From Nocardioides humi (GTDB taxonomy: Bacteria > Actinomycetota > Actinomycetes > Propionibacteriales > Nocardioidaceae), in contig NZ_CP041146.1 of assembly GCF_006494775.1 (NCBI RefSeq), forward strand, positions 4,588,001 to 4,652,000: a stretch of DNA of 64,000 nucleotides, in the 5' to 3' direction. Shown here piece by piece: positions 45,128 to 54,627 of the stretch. The position numbers and the translations under genes are program-made. Numbering within the stretch: the first letter of the stretch is position 1; each line of letters opens with the position of its first letter. The notes under the pieces were generated by a model, which saw only the letters and a program-made list of their open reading frames with translations, was not told the DNA's origin and searched no databases.

Positions 45128-47580
45128 CCGCGACCCAGGAGCCCGCGGCGCAGCAGGAGATCGGCCGCGACCGCCGGCGCAAGGAGGACCAGCGCCTGAT
45201 CACCGGCCGCACGCGGTGGACCGACAACATCACGCTCCCGGGCATGCTGCACCTGGCGATGGTGCGCAGCCCGTTCCCGCACGCCCGGATCACCGGCATC
45301 GACGCGGAACCGGCCAGGCAGAGCCCCAATGTCGTCGCCGTCTACACCGGCGCCGACCTCGGCGAGGGCCAGGGCGTGTGCATCAACGCCTGGCCCGTGG
45401 TCACCGACCAGGTGACCCCCGCCCACGTGCCGATGCCGACCGACCGGGTCGCGTTCGCCGGCGAGACCGTCGCCGTCGTCGTCGCCCGCAGCGCCGCCGA
45501 GGCGCGCGATGCGGCTGAGCTGGTCGAGGTCGACTACGAGGAGCTGCCAGCCGCCCTCGACCTCAAGGAGGCGGCCACCGCCCACGAGACGGGCGGCGCG
45601 ATCGCCCACCCCGACCTCGGCACCAACGTCAGCGCCGTGTGGCGCTTCGACTCCGCCGAGGCGGGCACCGGCGGCGACGTGGAGGCCGCGATCGCGGAGG
45701 CCCGTGAGAACGGCATCGTGATCGAGCGGGAGTACCGCCAGCAGCGGCTGATCCCCGCGTTCATGGAGCCGCGCAGCGTCGTGGTCGACCCCACCGGCGA
45801 GCAGATCACCGTGTGGTCGGCGACCCAGATCCCGCACATCCTGCGGTTCGCGCTGGCCGCCACGACCGGCGTACCGGAGTCCAAGATCCGGGTGATCGCG
45901 CCTGACGTCGGCGGCGGCTTCGGCGGCAAGCTCCAGCAGACGCCGGAGGAGATGATCGCCTTCGCCGTGGCCCGCCGGCTCGGGAAGCCGGTGAAGTTCA
46001 CCGAGACCCGCAGCGAGTCGCTGCTCACCGCCCACCACGGCCGCGACCAGTGGCAGCGGCTCACCCTCGCGGCGACGAGGGACGGCCACGTCACCGGCCT
46101 CAAGGTCGACCTGCTCGCCGACCTCGGCGCGTACGTCGCGATCGTCGGCGGCGGCGTCCCGGTGCTCGGGGCGTTCATGTTCAACGCGATCTACAAGTTC
46201 CCGGCCTACCAGTTCCAGACCACCAACGTCCTCACCAACAAGACCTGGACCGACGCCTACCGCGGTGCCGGCCGGCCGGAGGCCACCTTCGCCGTCGAGC
46301 GGCTGATGGACGAGCTCGCCGCCGAGGTCGGCGTCGACCCGCTCGAGATCCGGGAGCGGAACTGGATCACGCACGAGGAGTTCCCGTTCACCACGGTCGC
46401 CGGGCTGGAGTACGACTCCGGCAACTACGAGGCCGCCACCGCGCGGGCCAAGGAGATGTTCGGGTACGACGCCCTCCGCGCCGAGCAGGCCGAGCGCCGG
46501 GCCCGCGGCGACAAGGTCCAGCTCGGCCTGGGCGTCTCGACCTTCACCGAGATGTGCGGCCTGGCGCCGTCGCGGGTCCTCGGGCAGCTCAACTACGGCG
46601 CCGGCGGCTGGGAGCACGCCGAGGTGCGGATGCTGCCGACCGGCAAGGTCGAGATCGTCACCGGCGCCTCCGCCCACGGGCAGGGGCACGAGACCGCGTT
46701 CAGCCAGATCGTGGCCGACCGGCTCGGCGTGCCCTTCGAGGACGTCGAGATCCTGCACGGCGACACCCAGGTCTCCCACAAGGGCCTGGACACCTACGGC
46801 TCCCGCAGCCTGGTGGTCGGCGGCGAGGCCCTGGTGCGGGCCGTCGACAAGGTGATCGAGAAGGCGCGGCCGGTCGCGGCGCACCTGCTCGAGGCGTCCG
46901 CCGACGACCTGGAGTTCACGGACGGGCGCTTCACCGTCCGCGGCACCGACGCCGGCATGGCGATCACCGAGATCGCGACCGCCGTCTTCGCGGCGCACAA
47001 CCTGCCCGACGGGGTGGAGGCGTCGCTCGACGCGGAGGCGACCTACGACCCCGTCAACTTCAACTACCCCCACGGCACCCACCTGTGCGCGGTCGAGGTC
47101 GACACCGAGACCGGGCAGGTGCGGCTGCGCCGGTACGTCTGCTGCGACGACATCGGAATCGTCATCAACCCCCTCATCGTGTCCGGGCAGGTGCACGGCG
47201 GGCTGGTCCAGGGCATCGCGCAGGCGCTGTGGGAGGAGGCGGTGTACGACGAGAACGGCACCCTCGTGACCGGCTCGTTCGTCGACTACCTGCTGCCCAC
47301 CGCGGCCGACACGATCAGCTTCGAGCTCGACCACACCACCTCGCCGTCCACGACCAACTCCCTGGGCACCAAGGGGGTCGGCGAGGCCGGTACGATCGCG
47401 TCCACGCCGGCGGTCGTCAACGCGGTCGTCGACGCGCTGCGCCCCTACGGCGTCCACGACGTGCAGATGCCCTGCACCCCGGAGCGGGTCTGGCGCGCGA
47501 TCCGGGACGGCTCGCCCGGCGGGGAGACCACCGGCGCCGCCGCCCCCCACTTCGACGAGTCGGAAGGAGCAGCCCAGTGA
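45124..47580 (+). CDS. Molybdenum hydroxylase large catalytic subunit, set 2 (form II CoxL-like)
   Basis: The 818-aa protein has the aldehyde oxidase/xanthine dehydrogenase N-terminal domain, [16 protein letters not shown] near residue 260, the form II-type active-site loop [10 protein letters not shown] near 379, and [10 protein letters not shown] with the catalytic Glu near 754. Form II CoxL-like enzymes are mostly not CO dehydrogenases but hydroxylate N-heterocycles or aldehydes. Its position directly after barbiturase makes it a strong candidate for the uracil/thymine dehydrogenase that makes barbiturate. No frameshift is seen here, in contrast to set 1. Confidence 0.92.
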   Translation: MTATQEPAAQQEIGRDRRRKEDQRLITGRTRWTDNITLPGMLHLAMVRSPFPHARITGIDAEPARQSPNVVAVYTGADLGEGQGVCINAWPVVTDQVTPAHVPMPTDRVAFAGETVAVVVARSAAEARDAAELVEVDYEELPAALDLKEAATAHETGGAIAHPDLGTNVSAVWRFDSAEAGTGGDVEAAIAEARENGIVIEREYRQQRLIPAFMEPRSVVVDPTGEQITVWSATQIPHILRFALAATTGVPESKIRVIAPDVGGGFGGKLQQTPEEMIAFAVARRLGKPVKFTETRSESLLTAHHGRDQWQRLTLAATRDGHVTGLKVDLLADLGAYVAIVGGGVPVLGAFMFNAIYKFPAYQFQTTNVLTNKTWTDAYRGAGRPEATFAVERLMDELAAEVGVDPLEIRERNWITHEEFPFTTVAGLEYDSGNYEAATARAKEMFGYDALRAEQAERRARGDKVQLGLGVSTFTEMCGLAPSRVLGQLNYGAGGWEHAEVRMLPTGKVEIVTGASAHGQGHETAFSQIVADRLGVPFEDVEILHGDTQVSHKGLDTYGSRSLVVGGEALVRAVDKVIEKARPVAAHLLEASADDLEFTDGRFTVRGTDAGMAITEIATAVFAAHNLPDGVEASLDAEATYDPVNFNYPHGTHLCAVEVDTETGQVRLRRYVCCDDIGIVINPLIVSGQVHGGLVQGIAQALWEEAVYDENGTLVTGSFVDYLLPTAADTISFELDHTTSPSTTNSLGTKGVGEAGTIASTPAVVNAVVDALRPYGVHDVQMPCTPERVWRAIRDGSPGGETTGAAAPHFDESEGAAQ

Positions 47581-48434
47581 TCCCCGCAGCCTTCGAGTAC
47601 GTCGCGCCGACCTCGGTCGAGGAGGCGCTGGCCGCGCTCGCCGAGCACGGCGACGACGCCAAGATCATCGCCGGCGGCCAGAGCCTGCTGCCGGTGCTCC
47701 GGATGCGGCTCAACGCCCCGGAGTGGGTGATCGACCTCGGCCGGATCGACGCGCTGCGCGGCGTACGCGACGCCGGCGACCACCTCGCCATCGGCGCGAT
47801 GACCACGCACCACGACGTCGGGCAGGACCCGCTCGTGCACGAGCACGCGCTGCTGATCAGCAAGGCGATCACCCATCTCGCCGACGCGCAGGTGCGCCAC
47901 CGCGGCACCTTCGGCGGTGCCCTCGCCCACGCCGACCCGGCCGGCGACCTCGGGGCGCCGGCGCTCGCCCTCGACGCCACCTTCGTCGTCCAGGGCCCGG
48001 GCGGCACCCGGGAGATCGCCGCGGCCGACTTCTTCGTCGACCTGTTCGAGACCGCGATCTCCGACGACGAGATCCTGGTCGCCGTCCACGTCCCCAAGTA
48101 CGACGGCTGGGGGGCGGCGTACGAGAAGTTCGTCCGGATCGCCCACCAGTGGCCGATCGTCGCGGTCGCGGCGGCGGTCCGGCTCGACGGCGACGCCATC
48201 GCCGAGGCGCGGATCGGCCTCACCAACATGGGCTCGACGCCGGTCCGGGCGCGGGCGGCGGAGGCCGCGCTGGCCGGCGTACCGGCGACGGAGGAGGGCG
48301 TGGCGGCGGCCGCCGCGCTGGCCGCCGAGGGTACGAGCCCGCCCAGCGACCTCAACGGCGACGCCGACTACCGCCGGCACCTCGCGACCGTGCTCACCCG
48401 GCGGGCCGTGCTCGCGGCGGCGGGCAGGGGCTGA
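47577..48434 (+). CDS. Molybdenum hydroxylase FAD-binding (CoxM-like) subunit, set 2
   Basis: The 285-aa protein has AGGQSLLPVLRMRL at about residues 30-43 and the second FAD motif RHRGTFGGALAHADPAGDL near 107. The GTG overlaps the large-subunit stop (GTGA). It completes a three-subunit Mo hydroxylase with the preceding genes. Confidence 0.92.
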   Translation: MIPAAFEYVAPTSVEEALAALAEHGDDAKIIAGGQSLLPVLRMRLNAPEWVIDLGRIDALRGVRDAGDHLAIGAMTTHHDVGQDPLVHEHALLISKAITHLADAQVRHRGTFGGALAHADPAGDLGAPALALDATFVVQGPGGTREIAAADFFVDLFETAISDDEILVAVHVPKYDGWGAAYEKFVRIAHQWPIVAVAAAVRLDGDAIAEARIGLTNMGSTPVRARAAEAALAGVPATEEGVAAAAALAAEGTSPPSDLNGDADYRRHLATVLTRRAVLAAAGRG

Positions 48435-48436
48435 TC

Positions 48437-49159
48437 TTGGACCTCAGCCACTCCTTCACGGTCCCGACGCCCGTCGATGCGGCCTGGGCGCACTTCCAGG
48501 ACATCGGCGCCCTCGCCGAGTGCTTCCCCGGAGCCCAGGTCACGGCCGTCGGCGAGGACGAGGACGGCGCGCCGACCTTCGAGGGCACCTGCAAGGTCAA
48601 GCTCGGCCCGATCGCCCTCGTGTACGCCGGCTCCGGCAAGTTCGTCGAGCGCGACGAGGCCGGCCGCCGGTTCGTCGTCGACGCGAAGGGCCGCGACAAG
48701 CGCGGCAACGGCACCGCCGGCGCGAAGGTCACCGTCACCATGACGGCGTCGTCGGGCGACGGGGGCGACGCGACCCAGGTGGAGGTGCTCACCGACCTCG
48801 CCATCACCGGCAAACCCGCCCAGTTCGGCCGCGGGGTGATGCAGGACGTCTCCGACAAGCTGCTCGGCCAGTTCGTGTCCTGCCTCGAGCAGCGGCTCGC
48901 CTCCGAGGCTCCCGCTGCGGGGTCGGTCTCGACGACGCCCCATGCGAATTCGTCGTCGGATGAGCCGGATCGCGACGAAAACGCATGGGGCGCGGCACCA
49001 CAGCCAGCCCCCGTGGACGACGACGCGCTGGATCTCGGGTCGGCCGTGCTGCCGGTGCTGCTGAGGAGCTACGGGAAGCAGGTCGGCGCCGTGCTCGGCG
49101 TCCTGCTCGGGATCGCGGTGCTGCGGAGACGGCGGCGTCGTCGGCGGCGCGCGCGCTGA
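48437..49159 (+). CDS. CoxG-like SRPBCC protein with C-terminal membrane anchor, set 2
   Basis: The 240-aa protein starts at a TTG two bases after the FAD-subunit stop, with CAGGGG upstream. The SRPBCC domain spans about residues 1-155 (LDLSHSFTVPTPVDAAWAHF; CFPGAQVTAVGED). A charged linker (about 165-200) is followed by a transmembrane helix near 213-230 and an Arg-rich tail. It probably tethers the Mo hydroxylase to the membrane. The linker DNA contains a 20-bp inverted repeat, which looks like a palindromic repeat inserted in frame. Confidence 0.82.
   Translation: MDLSHSFTVPTPVDAAWAHFQDIGALAECFPGAQVTAVGEDEDGAPTFEGTCKVKLGPIALVYAGSGKFVERDEAGRRFVVDAKGRDKRGNGTAGAKVTVTMTASSGDGGDATQVEVLTDLAITGKPAQFGRGVMQDVSDKLLGQFVSCLEQRLASEAPAAGSVSTTPHANSSSDEPDRDENAWGAAPQPAPVDDDALDLGSAVLPVLLRSYGKQVGAVLGVLLGIAVLRRRRRRRRRAR
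48936..48992 (+). repeat. Palindromic repeat inside the CoxG-like gene
   Basis: The 20-bp arms at 48936-48955 and 48973-48992 match in 18 of 20 positions as inverted repeats around a 17-nt loop. Both arms share the core CGCCCCATGCG. The element falls in the linker between the SRPBCC domain and the membrane helix, where extra residues are tolerated. Confidence 0.55.
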
Positions 49160-49169
49160 TCCGCCGGCG

Positions 49170-49281
49170 CTGTAACACGTAGTTCGCCCCTCTACCCGCC
49201 GCAAGACATCGAGGAAAGGCGTCTGTACGGGGATGGAACATAGGTGATACGGCGCTGAGAGCGGCGAACTACGTGTTACAG
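49170..49281. repeat. 112-bp element with 24-bp terminal inverted repeats, copy 1
   Basis: The ends CTGTAACACGTAGTTCGC and the inverted GCGAACTACGTGTTACAG form 24-bp arms with one mismatch around a 64-bp interior. The same length and a related interior occur in copy 2 (55519-55630). It lies between convergent 3' ends and fills most of the 165-bp gap. Confidence 0.75.
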
Positions 49282-49324
49282 CGGGCAGGACGCCGCGCGC
49301 GCTGCCGATGAAGAAACGGCGGCG

Positions 49325-50044
49325 TCACCAGGCGTCGGGACGGCTGTAGTCCTCGTCGTCGTACAGGTTCTGGTCGTCGTGGCGCTGCTCGAGGCCGCGC
49401 TGGTTCTGCTCGTCCAGCCGGTCGCGGCGGGGGTCGGACTTGCCGGGGTCGTCGGGCTGGGGCTGCTCGTCGGGCTGCGGCTGGGGCTCCTCGGGCTGCT
49501 GGTTCTCCGCCAGCTTCTCCCGCAGACGCTTGTCGACCGCGGCGGCGTCGGCGGACTGCTCCTCGCCGCGCCCGGAGTCGGTCGGGCAGTCGCCGGCCGC
49601 GAGGACGTCGATGCCGGCCTGGAAGGACTCGACCGCCGCGTCCGTGGCGCCGGACGCCAGCGCCGCGTCGCCGACGGCCTCGTGGGCGAGGGCGAGGTTG
49701 ATCCGCACCGTGCACTCGTCGCGCTGCGGGACGTCCTCCAGCGCGGCCTCGTAGGAGGCGATCGCGTCGTCGTACCGCTCCCGGGCGTGGTCGGCCGTGC
49801 CCTCGTCGAAGGCGGCGATCCAGGGCTCGAGCCAGTTCAGCCTGCGGGTGCCGGCGAAGTCCGCGGCGGCGGCGTCGTAGTCGCCGCGGTCGAAGGCGTC
49901 GCGGCCCGAGGCGTTGCCCTGCAGCATCAGCGTCACCTTGAGGGCGTACGCCGCCAGCAGCAGCGCCGGCAGCAGGCCGGCGAGGAGCAGCACCAGCCGC
50001 AGGCGTCGCCGCGGGTTGGCGGGCCGGTCGGGACGCGAGGTCAT
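49325..50044 (-). CDS. TPR-containing membrane-anchored protein (BatC/BatE-like)
   Basis: The 239-aa protein has an N-terminal membrane anchor (LRLVLLLAGLLPALLLAAYALKV is spread over residues 15-37), then TPR-like helices (DAFDRGDYDAAAADF; RYDDAIASYEAALED; LALAHEAVGDAALASG) and a Gln/Pro/Asp-rich tail from about 178. It is the last gene of the MoxR-VWA operon, the usual place of a TPR partner of VWA proteins. It overlaps the upstream gene by ATGA. Confidence 0.78.
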   Translation of the reverse strand: MTSRPDRPANPRRRLRLVLLLAGLLPALLLAAYALKVTLMLQGNASGRDAFDRGDYDAAAADFAGTRRLNWLEPWIAAFDEGTADHARERYDDAIASYEAALEDVPQRDECTVRINLALAHEAVGDAALASGATDAAVESFQAGIDVLAAGDCPTDSGRGEEQSADAAAVDKRLREKLAENQQPEEPQPQPDEQPQPDDPGKSDPRRDRLDEQNQRGLEQRHDDQNLYDDEDYSRPDAW

Positions 50045-50991
50045 CGCACGGCCTCCTTCCGGCGGTCCGGCCGCTCCGCGCTTGCCGGCGCCAGGACGTG
50101 CCGGGACGTCCAGACGGCCCGCCAGCCGGCGTGCAGCTCGAGCAGCAGCAGGCCCAGCAGGAGGACGCCGGCCAGCCAGGTCAGGTCGTTCTTCGCGGGG
50201 CGGCGGTGACCGCCCTCCCCGTCGGAGTACGACGCCCGGAACGACTCCACGACGTCGTCGAGCCCGCCGGGGCGGGTGCGGTGCTCGAAGGGCACGCCGA
50301 GCTCGTCGGCGATCTTCTCGAGGTTGTCGAGGTCGGCCCTCGAGACCGCGGTGTCGCCGGTCTCGGGGTCCTGGACGTAGCCGAGCGCGCTGCCGAGGTC
50401 CTCGTCCTGCGGCATCGGCGCGCCCTGGGTGGTGCCGTAGCCGAGGACCACGCCGCCGGCGATCAGCTCGTCGACGTCGCCGTACGACTGGTCCCGGCCC
50501 TCGCTCGTGGTGTCCTCGCCGTCGCCGACGTAGACGACGATCCGGCGCCGCTGCGGCGCCTTCTCGGCGGCGCGTTCCAGCAGGTCGGTCAGCTCCGGCA
50601 CCGGACGGTCCGCGCGCGAGCCGATGCCGTCCTTGGGACGCTCGAGGTAGAGCGTCTCGACCGCCGCACCGAAGGCCGCGCTGTCGGAGGTGAGGGGGAG
50701 CACCACCCGGGCGTCGGTGCCGAAGGCGAGCATCCCGAAGCGCGCCCCGGGCAGGGCCTCGGCGAGCGCGGCGAGATCGGCCTTGGCGCCGGTGATCCGC
50801 GGCTGGCGGCCGTCGTAGTCGAGCGCCGCCATCGACCGGGTCCGGTCGACGACGACGACCACGTCGATGTCGGCCAGCTGGGTGGGTACGTCGGCCCGGC
50901 CGAAGCCGGGGCGCAGCAGGATGACGACGAACAGCAGCACGATCCCGATCCGGCGGGCGAGCACCAGCGCGGTGGCGGTGGCCGGCCTCAT
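50041..50991 (-). CDS. VWA-domain membrane protein (BatB-like)
   Basis: The 316-aa protein has an N-terminal hydrophobic segment (about residues 9-30), a von Willebrand A domain with the MIDAS variant DRTRS in VVVVDRTRSMAALDYD near residue 50, and a C-terminal transmembrane helix (LAGVLLLGLLLLELHAGW). MIDAS here has Thr for the first Ser of DxSxS. It lies between another VWA gene and the TPR gene with ATGA overlaps on both sides, as in MoxR/Bat operons. Confidence 0.85.
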   Translation of the reverse strand: MRPATATALVLARRIGIVLLFVVILLRPGFGRADVPTQLADIDVVVVVDRTRSMAALDYDGRQPRITGAKADLAALAEALPGARFGMLAFGTDARVVLPLTSDSAAFGAAVETLYLERPKDGIGSRADRPVPELTDLLERAAEKAPQRRRIVVYVGDGEDTTSEGRDQSYGDVDELIAGGVVLGYGTTQGAPMPQDEDLGSALGYVQDPETGDTAVSRADLDNLEKIADELGVPFEHRTRPGGLDDVVESFRASYSDGEGGHRRPAKNDLTWLAGVLLLGLLLLELHAGWRAVWTSRHVLAPASAERPDRRKEAVR

Positions 50992-52049
50992 CGGCTCGCC
51001 TCCCCGTCGCCCGAGGCCCGCCCGCGGTCGCGCAGGACGAGCACCCCTTGCAGCACCCACAGCACGGCCATCCCGACCAGCCCGATGCCGACCACCACGG
51101 TGCCGAGCCGCGGCCGGTCGAGCACCTGGACCAGCGGCGGCCGCTTGATCGGCTTCGCCTCCAGGTCGGCGATGGCGTCGATCACGGTGCTGGTGCTGCC
51201 GTCCTCGCCGAGCAGCGAGAAGGTGCCGCCGGTCGTGGCCATCGCGTCCCGGAACTGCGCGACGGCGGCGGGCCGCTCGGCCGTCTTCGGCGCGGCGATG
51301 CCGTGGACGACGACGCGCTGCTCGCGGGCGTAGTCGGCGGCGTCCGGGACGGTGAAGATGCCCGCGCCGATCGGCTCGTTGTCGGAGGCGAGCACGATCG
51401 CGCGGCTGCGGTCCTCGTCGCGTCGGTCGAAGCGCTGCACGCAGGACGCGAGCCCGTCGCCCAGCTGGGACTGGACGTCCCAGTCCAGCACCGTGCCGGC
51501 GGTGAAGATCGCGTAGTCGTCGCTGTAGACGTCACCGGACGCGAAGGCCTTCTCCGCCGCGGAGAGCTGCTCGAGGACGTACTCGTAGTCGTCGGTCAGC
51601 GGGAACACCGTGATCGCCGCGCCGCTCCAGATCGTCAGCCCGATCCGCTCACCGCGCAGGCCGGCGATGATGGTGCGGAACTCCCGCAGCACGTCGGCGT
51701 CCACCTCGGCCATCGAGCCGGAGGAGTCCAGGCAGAGCACGATGTCGCGGGTGCGGTCCTCCTGGGACAGGGTCTGCCGCTGCTGCAGCCGGCCCGCCAG
51801 GACGACCGCGCCCGAGCAGGCCACCAGCGCGGCCAGGGTCAGACAGGCGCCGAGGACGACCTGGCGCCGCACGAGCGTGCGGTAGCGGGGCAGGCCCCGC
51901 AGCCGCGCGGCATGGGCGACGTACGCCGCACCGGTGCGGGTGGGGCGGCGCCAGGGCCGCAGCCAGAGCACGAGGAGCAGCAGCACCAGCGCGGCGAGCG
52001 CCAGCGCCAGCCACGGCCACCGGAACGTGGTGGTGTCGCTGTCCCACAT
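50988..52049 (-). CDS. VWA-domain membrane protein (BatA-like)
   Basis: The 353-aa protein has two N-terminal transmembrane segments (near residues 12-30 and 65-85), a VWA domain with canonical MIDAS DSSGS in IVLCLDSSGSMAEVD near 107, and a C-terminal helix (VVVGIGLVGMAVLWVLQGVLVL is spread over residues 317-338). It is expected to display the VWA domain for metal-dependent protein contacts. The start overlaps the upstream stop (TGATG). Confidence 0.87.
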   Translation of the reverse strand: MWDSDTTTFRWPWLALALAALVLLLLVLWLRPWRRPTRTGAAYVAHAARLRGLPRYRTLVRRQVVLGACLTLAALVACSGAVVLAGRLQQRQTLSQEDRTRDIVLCLDSSGSMAEVDADVLREFRTIIAGLRGERIGLTIWSGAAITVFPLTDDYEYVLEQLSAAEKAFASGDVYSDDYAIFTAGTVLDWDVQSQLGDGLASCVQRFDRRDEDRSRAIVLASDNEPIGAGIFTVPDAADYAREQRVVVHGIAAPKTAERPAAVAQFRDAMATTGGTFSLLGEDGSTSTVIDAIADLEAKPIKRPPLVQVLDRPRLGTVVVGIGLVGMAVLWVLQGVLVLRDRGRASGDGEASR

Positions 52050-52642
52050 CAGGCCGCGCTCCAGTCGCCGACCAGTCCGCGGGCGCGCTCGGCGGCGGTG
52101 TCGAACAGGTCGCGCGCGACGGCGTCGTCGGGCGCGAACTCCGGCGGGTAGACCAGCTCGATCACCTCGACCAGCGCGGCCGGCGCGCGGTCGCGGAAGT
52201 CGGCGAGCACCATGGTCCGCGCCGGGAGCGTGGTGACGGCGGCGACGTAGTCGCGGACCACCTCGCTGAGCTGCTGGTGGCCGTCGCGCGGCGCGAGCTC
52301 GCCGGACCGGACGAGCGCGTCGATCCGGTCGATCCGGGCGAGATGCTCCTGGCGTACGTCGGGCAGGGGCACGCCGGCGCGCGCGACCGTCCGCGGCCGG
52401 GGCGGGCGGGTGAGCCACCAGGCGAGCAGGTAGTAGACGGCCAGCGCGACGGCGAGCCCGAGCGCGATCCACAGCCACCGGTCGGCGTACCCGACGGGTC
52501 CGGAGAACTCCTCCGGGAGGTCGGCGCGGAGCCGGGCCGGCAGCCGGGCCGGGAGCGCGGCGGGAGCGGCGCTTCGGAAGCTTGCTTCCCCCGTCGACGC
52601 GAGGACGCGCTCGGCCAGGACCAGGCTAGCGACGGCGGGCAT
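52049..52642 (-). CDS. Small membrane protein of the MoxR operon (DUF4381-like)
   Basis: The 197-aa protein has one transmembrane helix (WLWIALGLAVALAVYYLLAW) near residue 60, followed by a soluble helical domain (LARIDRIDALVRSGELAPRDGHQQLSEVVRDYVA is spread over about 100-135). The pattern and position between DUF58 and VWA genes match DUF4381-type proteins, but identity is inferred. ATG 52642 overlaps the DUF58 stop by 17 bp. Confidence 0.7.
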   Translation of the reverse strand: MPAVASLVLAERVLASTGEASFRSAAPAALPARLPARLRADLPEEFSGPVGYADRWLWIALGLAVALAVYYLLAWWLTRPPRPRTVARAGVPLPDVRQEHLARIDRIDALVRSGELAPRDGHQQLSEVVRDYVAAVTTLPARTMVLADFRDRAPAALVEVIELVYPPEFAPDDAVARDLFDTAAERARGLVGDWSAA

Positions 52643-53531
52643 GGCGGTGCCTCTCCAGCATGCGGAAGACCGCGGTGACCGCACCGTCGAGGTCGCGGAC
52701 CTGCTCCTGGACGATGCCGAGCTGGTCGAGCCGACGACGCATCTCCAGCGCCTGGTCGTCCACGAGCGTCGCCAGCTCGCGCCGCAGCTGCGGGTCGCGG
52801 CGCAGCCAGGCCGGCACCTCCGCGCCGGCGTCGACGTCGAGCAGCCGCTGGCCGGCCATCACGGGCGTGGTGGGGTCGAGGTCGCCGACGGTCAGGTAGA
52901 GCACCTCGTGCTGGGCGGCGAGGCGCCGCAGCAGCATCGCCTGCTCCTCGGTGACCGCCGGCTCGTCGGTGACGACGAGCAGGATGGTGCGCCGCCGGAT
53001 GGTGCGCACCACGTGGCGCAGCAGGGCGGTGAGGTCGCCGGGCGGGCCCTCGGGACCGATCGCGTCGTGCACGGTGCCGAGCAGCCGCTCCAGGTGGAGC
53101 TCGCCGCTGCCCGGGCGCGAGACGTGCCGGCGGGCGGCGTCGCCGTGGACGAGGCCGACGAGGTCGCCGTGCTGCACGGCGAGGTACCCGGTCACCCCGG
53201 CGACGAAGACGGCCAGCTCCCGCTTCGAGGTGGGTACGGCGGCGCTGCCGACGCCCGCGAGCGCGGCCATGCTGCGCCCGGTCGAGACGCACAGCAGCAC
53301 GGTGTGCTTGCGCTCGGCGACGTACCGCTTGACGAGGAGCTGGCGGCTGCGGGCCGAGGCCTTCCAGTCGATGTCCTTCACGTCGTCGCCGCGGACGTAC
53401 TCGCGCAGGTCGTTGAAGTCGATGCCCCGCCCGGCGTGGATCGCGGCGTACTCGCCCTCGAGCAGCCCCCGCACCTTGCGGTGGGCGTGGATCGAGAGCC
53501 GCGACTTGATCCGGGTCAGGTGGGCGGTCAT
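52626..53531 (-). CDS. DUF58 protein of the MoxR operon
   Basis: The 301-aa protein has the DUF58 signature DFNDLREYVRGDDVKDIDWK near residue 38 followed by ASARSRQLLVKRYVAERKH, and a VWA-like fold behind it. DUF58 proteins are encoded with MoxR ATPases and VWA proteins and may help assemble or regulate surface or metal-containing complexes. Unlike many homologues it lacks an N-terminal membrane segment. Confidence 0.87.
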   Translation of the reverse strand: MTAHLTRIKSRLSIHAHRKVRGLLEGEYAAIHAGRGIDFNDLREYVRGDDVKDIDWKASARSRQLLVKRYVAERKHTVLLCVSTGRSMAALAGVGSAAVPTSKRELAVFVAGVTGYLAVQHGDLVGLVHGDAARRHVSRPGSGELHLERLLGTVHDAIGPEGPPGDLTALLRHVVRTIRRRTILLVVTDEPAVTEEQAMLLRRLAAQHEVLYLTVGDLDPTTPVMAGQRLLDVDAGAEVPAWLRRDPQLRRELATLVDDQALEMRRRLDQLGIVQEQVRDLDGAVTAVFRMLERHRHARRR

Positions 53532-53538
53532 GGCCGGC

Positions 53539-54597
53539 TCAGGGGGTCGGCACCGCGCGGAAGACGGCGTCGATCACCATCTCGGGCTGGACCCGGTCGG
53601 CGAGCGCCTCGAAGCTGAGGTGGAGCCGGTGCCGCAGCACGCTGTGCCGCAGCTCGCGGACGTCCTCCGGGATGACGTAGTGGCGGCCCTGGACGACCGC
53701 CATCGCCCGTGCCGCCTGGAAGAACGCGATCGAGCCGCGCGGACTGGCGCCGATCTCGACGTAGTTGCCGAGGTCCGGCCCGAGCAGGCCGGTGACGTCG
53801 CGGGTCGCCCGCACCAGGGCGGTGATGTAGCGGCGGATCGCCGGGTCGACGTACACCCGGCGGACCAGCTCCTGCAGCTCGGCGATCTCCTGGGGGCTGA
53901 CCACGGCCGCGACGTCGGTCATGTGCTGGCCCAGGGTGCCGTCGTCGATCCGCTCGAGGACCATCAGCTCGTCGTCCTCGGTGGGGTAGTCGACGATCTC
54001 CTTGAGCAGGAACCGGTCCATCTGGGCGTGGGGGAGGACGTAGGTGCCCTCCTCCTCGATGGGGTTCTGGGTGGCCAGCACCATGAACGGGTCGGGCAGC
54101 GGGTGGATGGTGCCGGCGATCGAGGTCTGCCGCTCCTGCATCGCCTCCAGCAGCGCCGACTGGGTCTTCGCGCTGGCGCGGTTGATCTCGTCGAGGAGGA
54201 CGAAGTTGGCGTGGACCGGGCCGAGCTGGGTCTCGAACTCGTGACGGCGCGGGTCGTAGACCTGGGTGCCGATGATGTCGCTGGGCAGCAGGTCCGGCGT
54301 GCACTGGATCCGCGCGAACCGGGCGCTGACCGCCTGCGCGAGCGTCGACGCCGCCAGCGTCTTGGCCAGCCCGGGGACGCTCTCGAGCAGGACGTGGCCC
54401 TCGGAGAGCAGCGTGACCAGCAGCGCCGTACGCACCCGGTGCTGGCCCACGACCCGGCTGGAGAACGCGTCGGACACCTTGCCGATGGCCTCGGTCGCGC
54501 GGGTGAGCTCGTCGGCGGTCAGCGGCGTGCTCGGGCCGGCGGGGGTGCGCCGGGTGCGGCCGGTGGTGAAGGCCTGCGACTCGTTGACCTGCGTCAT
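53539..54597 (-). CDS. MoxR-family AAA+ ATPase
   Basis: The 352-aa protein has the MoxR Walker A variant SVPGLAKT near residue 75, Walker B VLLDEINRAS near 135, sensor 1 ATQNPIEEEGTY and the C-terminal lid with GASPRGSIAF. MoxR ATPases act as chaperones, remodelling VWA-containing partners. It heads the operon moxR-DUF58-DUF4381-like-VWA-VWA-TPR. ATG 54597 is chosen over an in-frame TTG three codons upstream. Confidence 0.92.
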   Translation of the reverse strand: MTQVNESQAFTTGRTRRTPAGPSTPLTADELTRATEAIGKVSDAFSSRVVGQHRVRTALLVTLLSEGHVLLESVPGLAKTLAASTLAQAVSARFARIQCTPDLLPSDIIGTQVYDPRRHEFETQLGPVHANFVLLDEINRASAKTQSALLEAMQERQTSIAGTIHPLPDPFMVLATQNPIEEEGTYVLPHAQMDRFLLKEIVDYPTEDDELMVLERIDDGTLGQHMTDVAAVVSPQEIAELQELVRRVYVDPAIRRYITALVRATRDVTGLLGPDLGNYVEIGASPRGSIAFFQAARAMAVVQGRHYVIPEDVRELRHSVLRHRLHLSFEALADRVQPEMVIDAVFRAVPTP

Positions 54598-54627
54598 GAC
54601 GCCCAACCTACCCAGCGGGCGGATGCC

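Noticed and set aside
45124..47580. True aerobic CO dehydrogenase
   Set aside because: The active-site loop reads AYRGAGR (form II), not the AYRCSFR of form I enzymes that oxidise CO.
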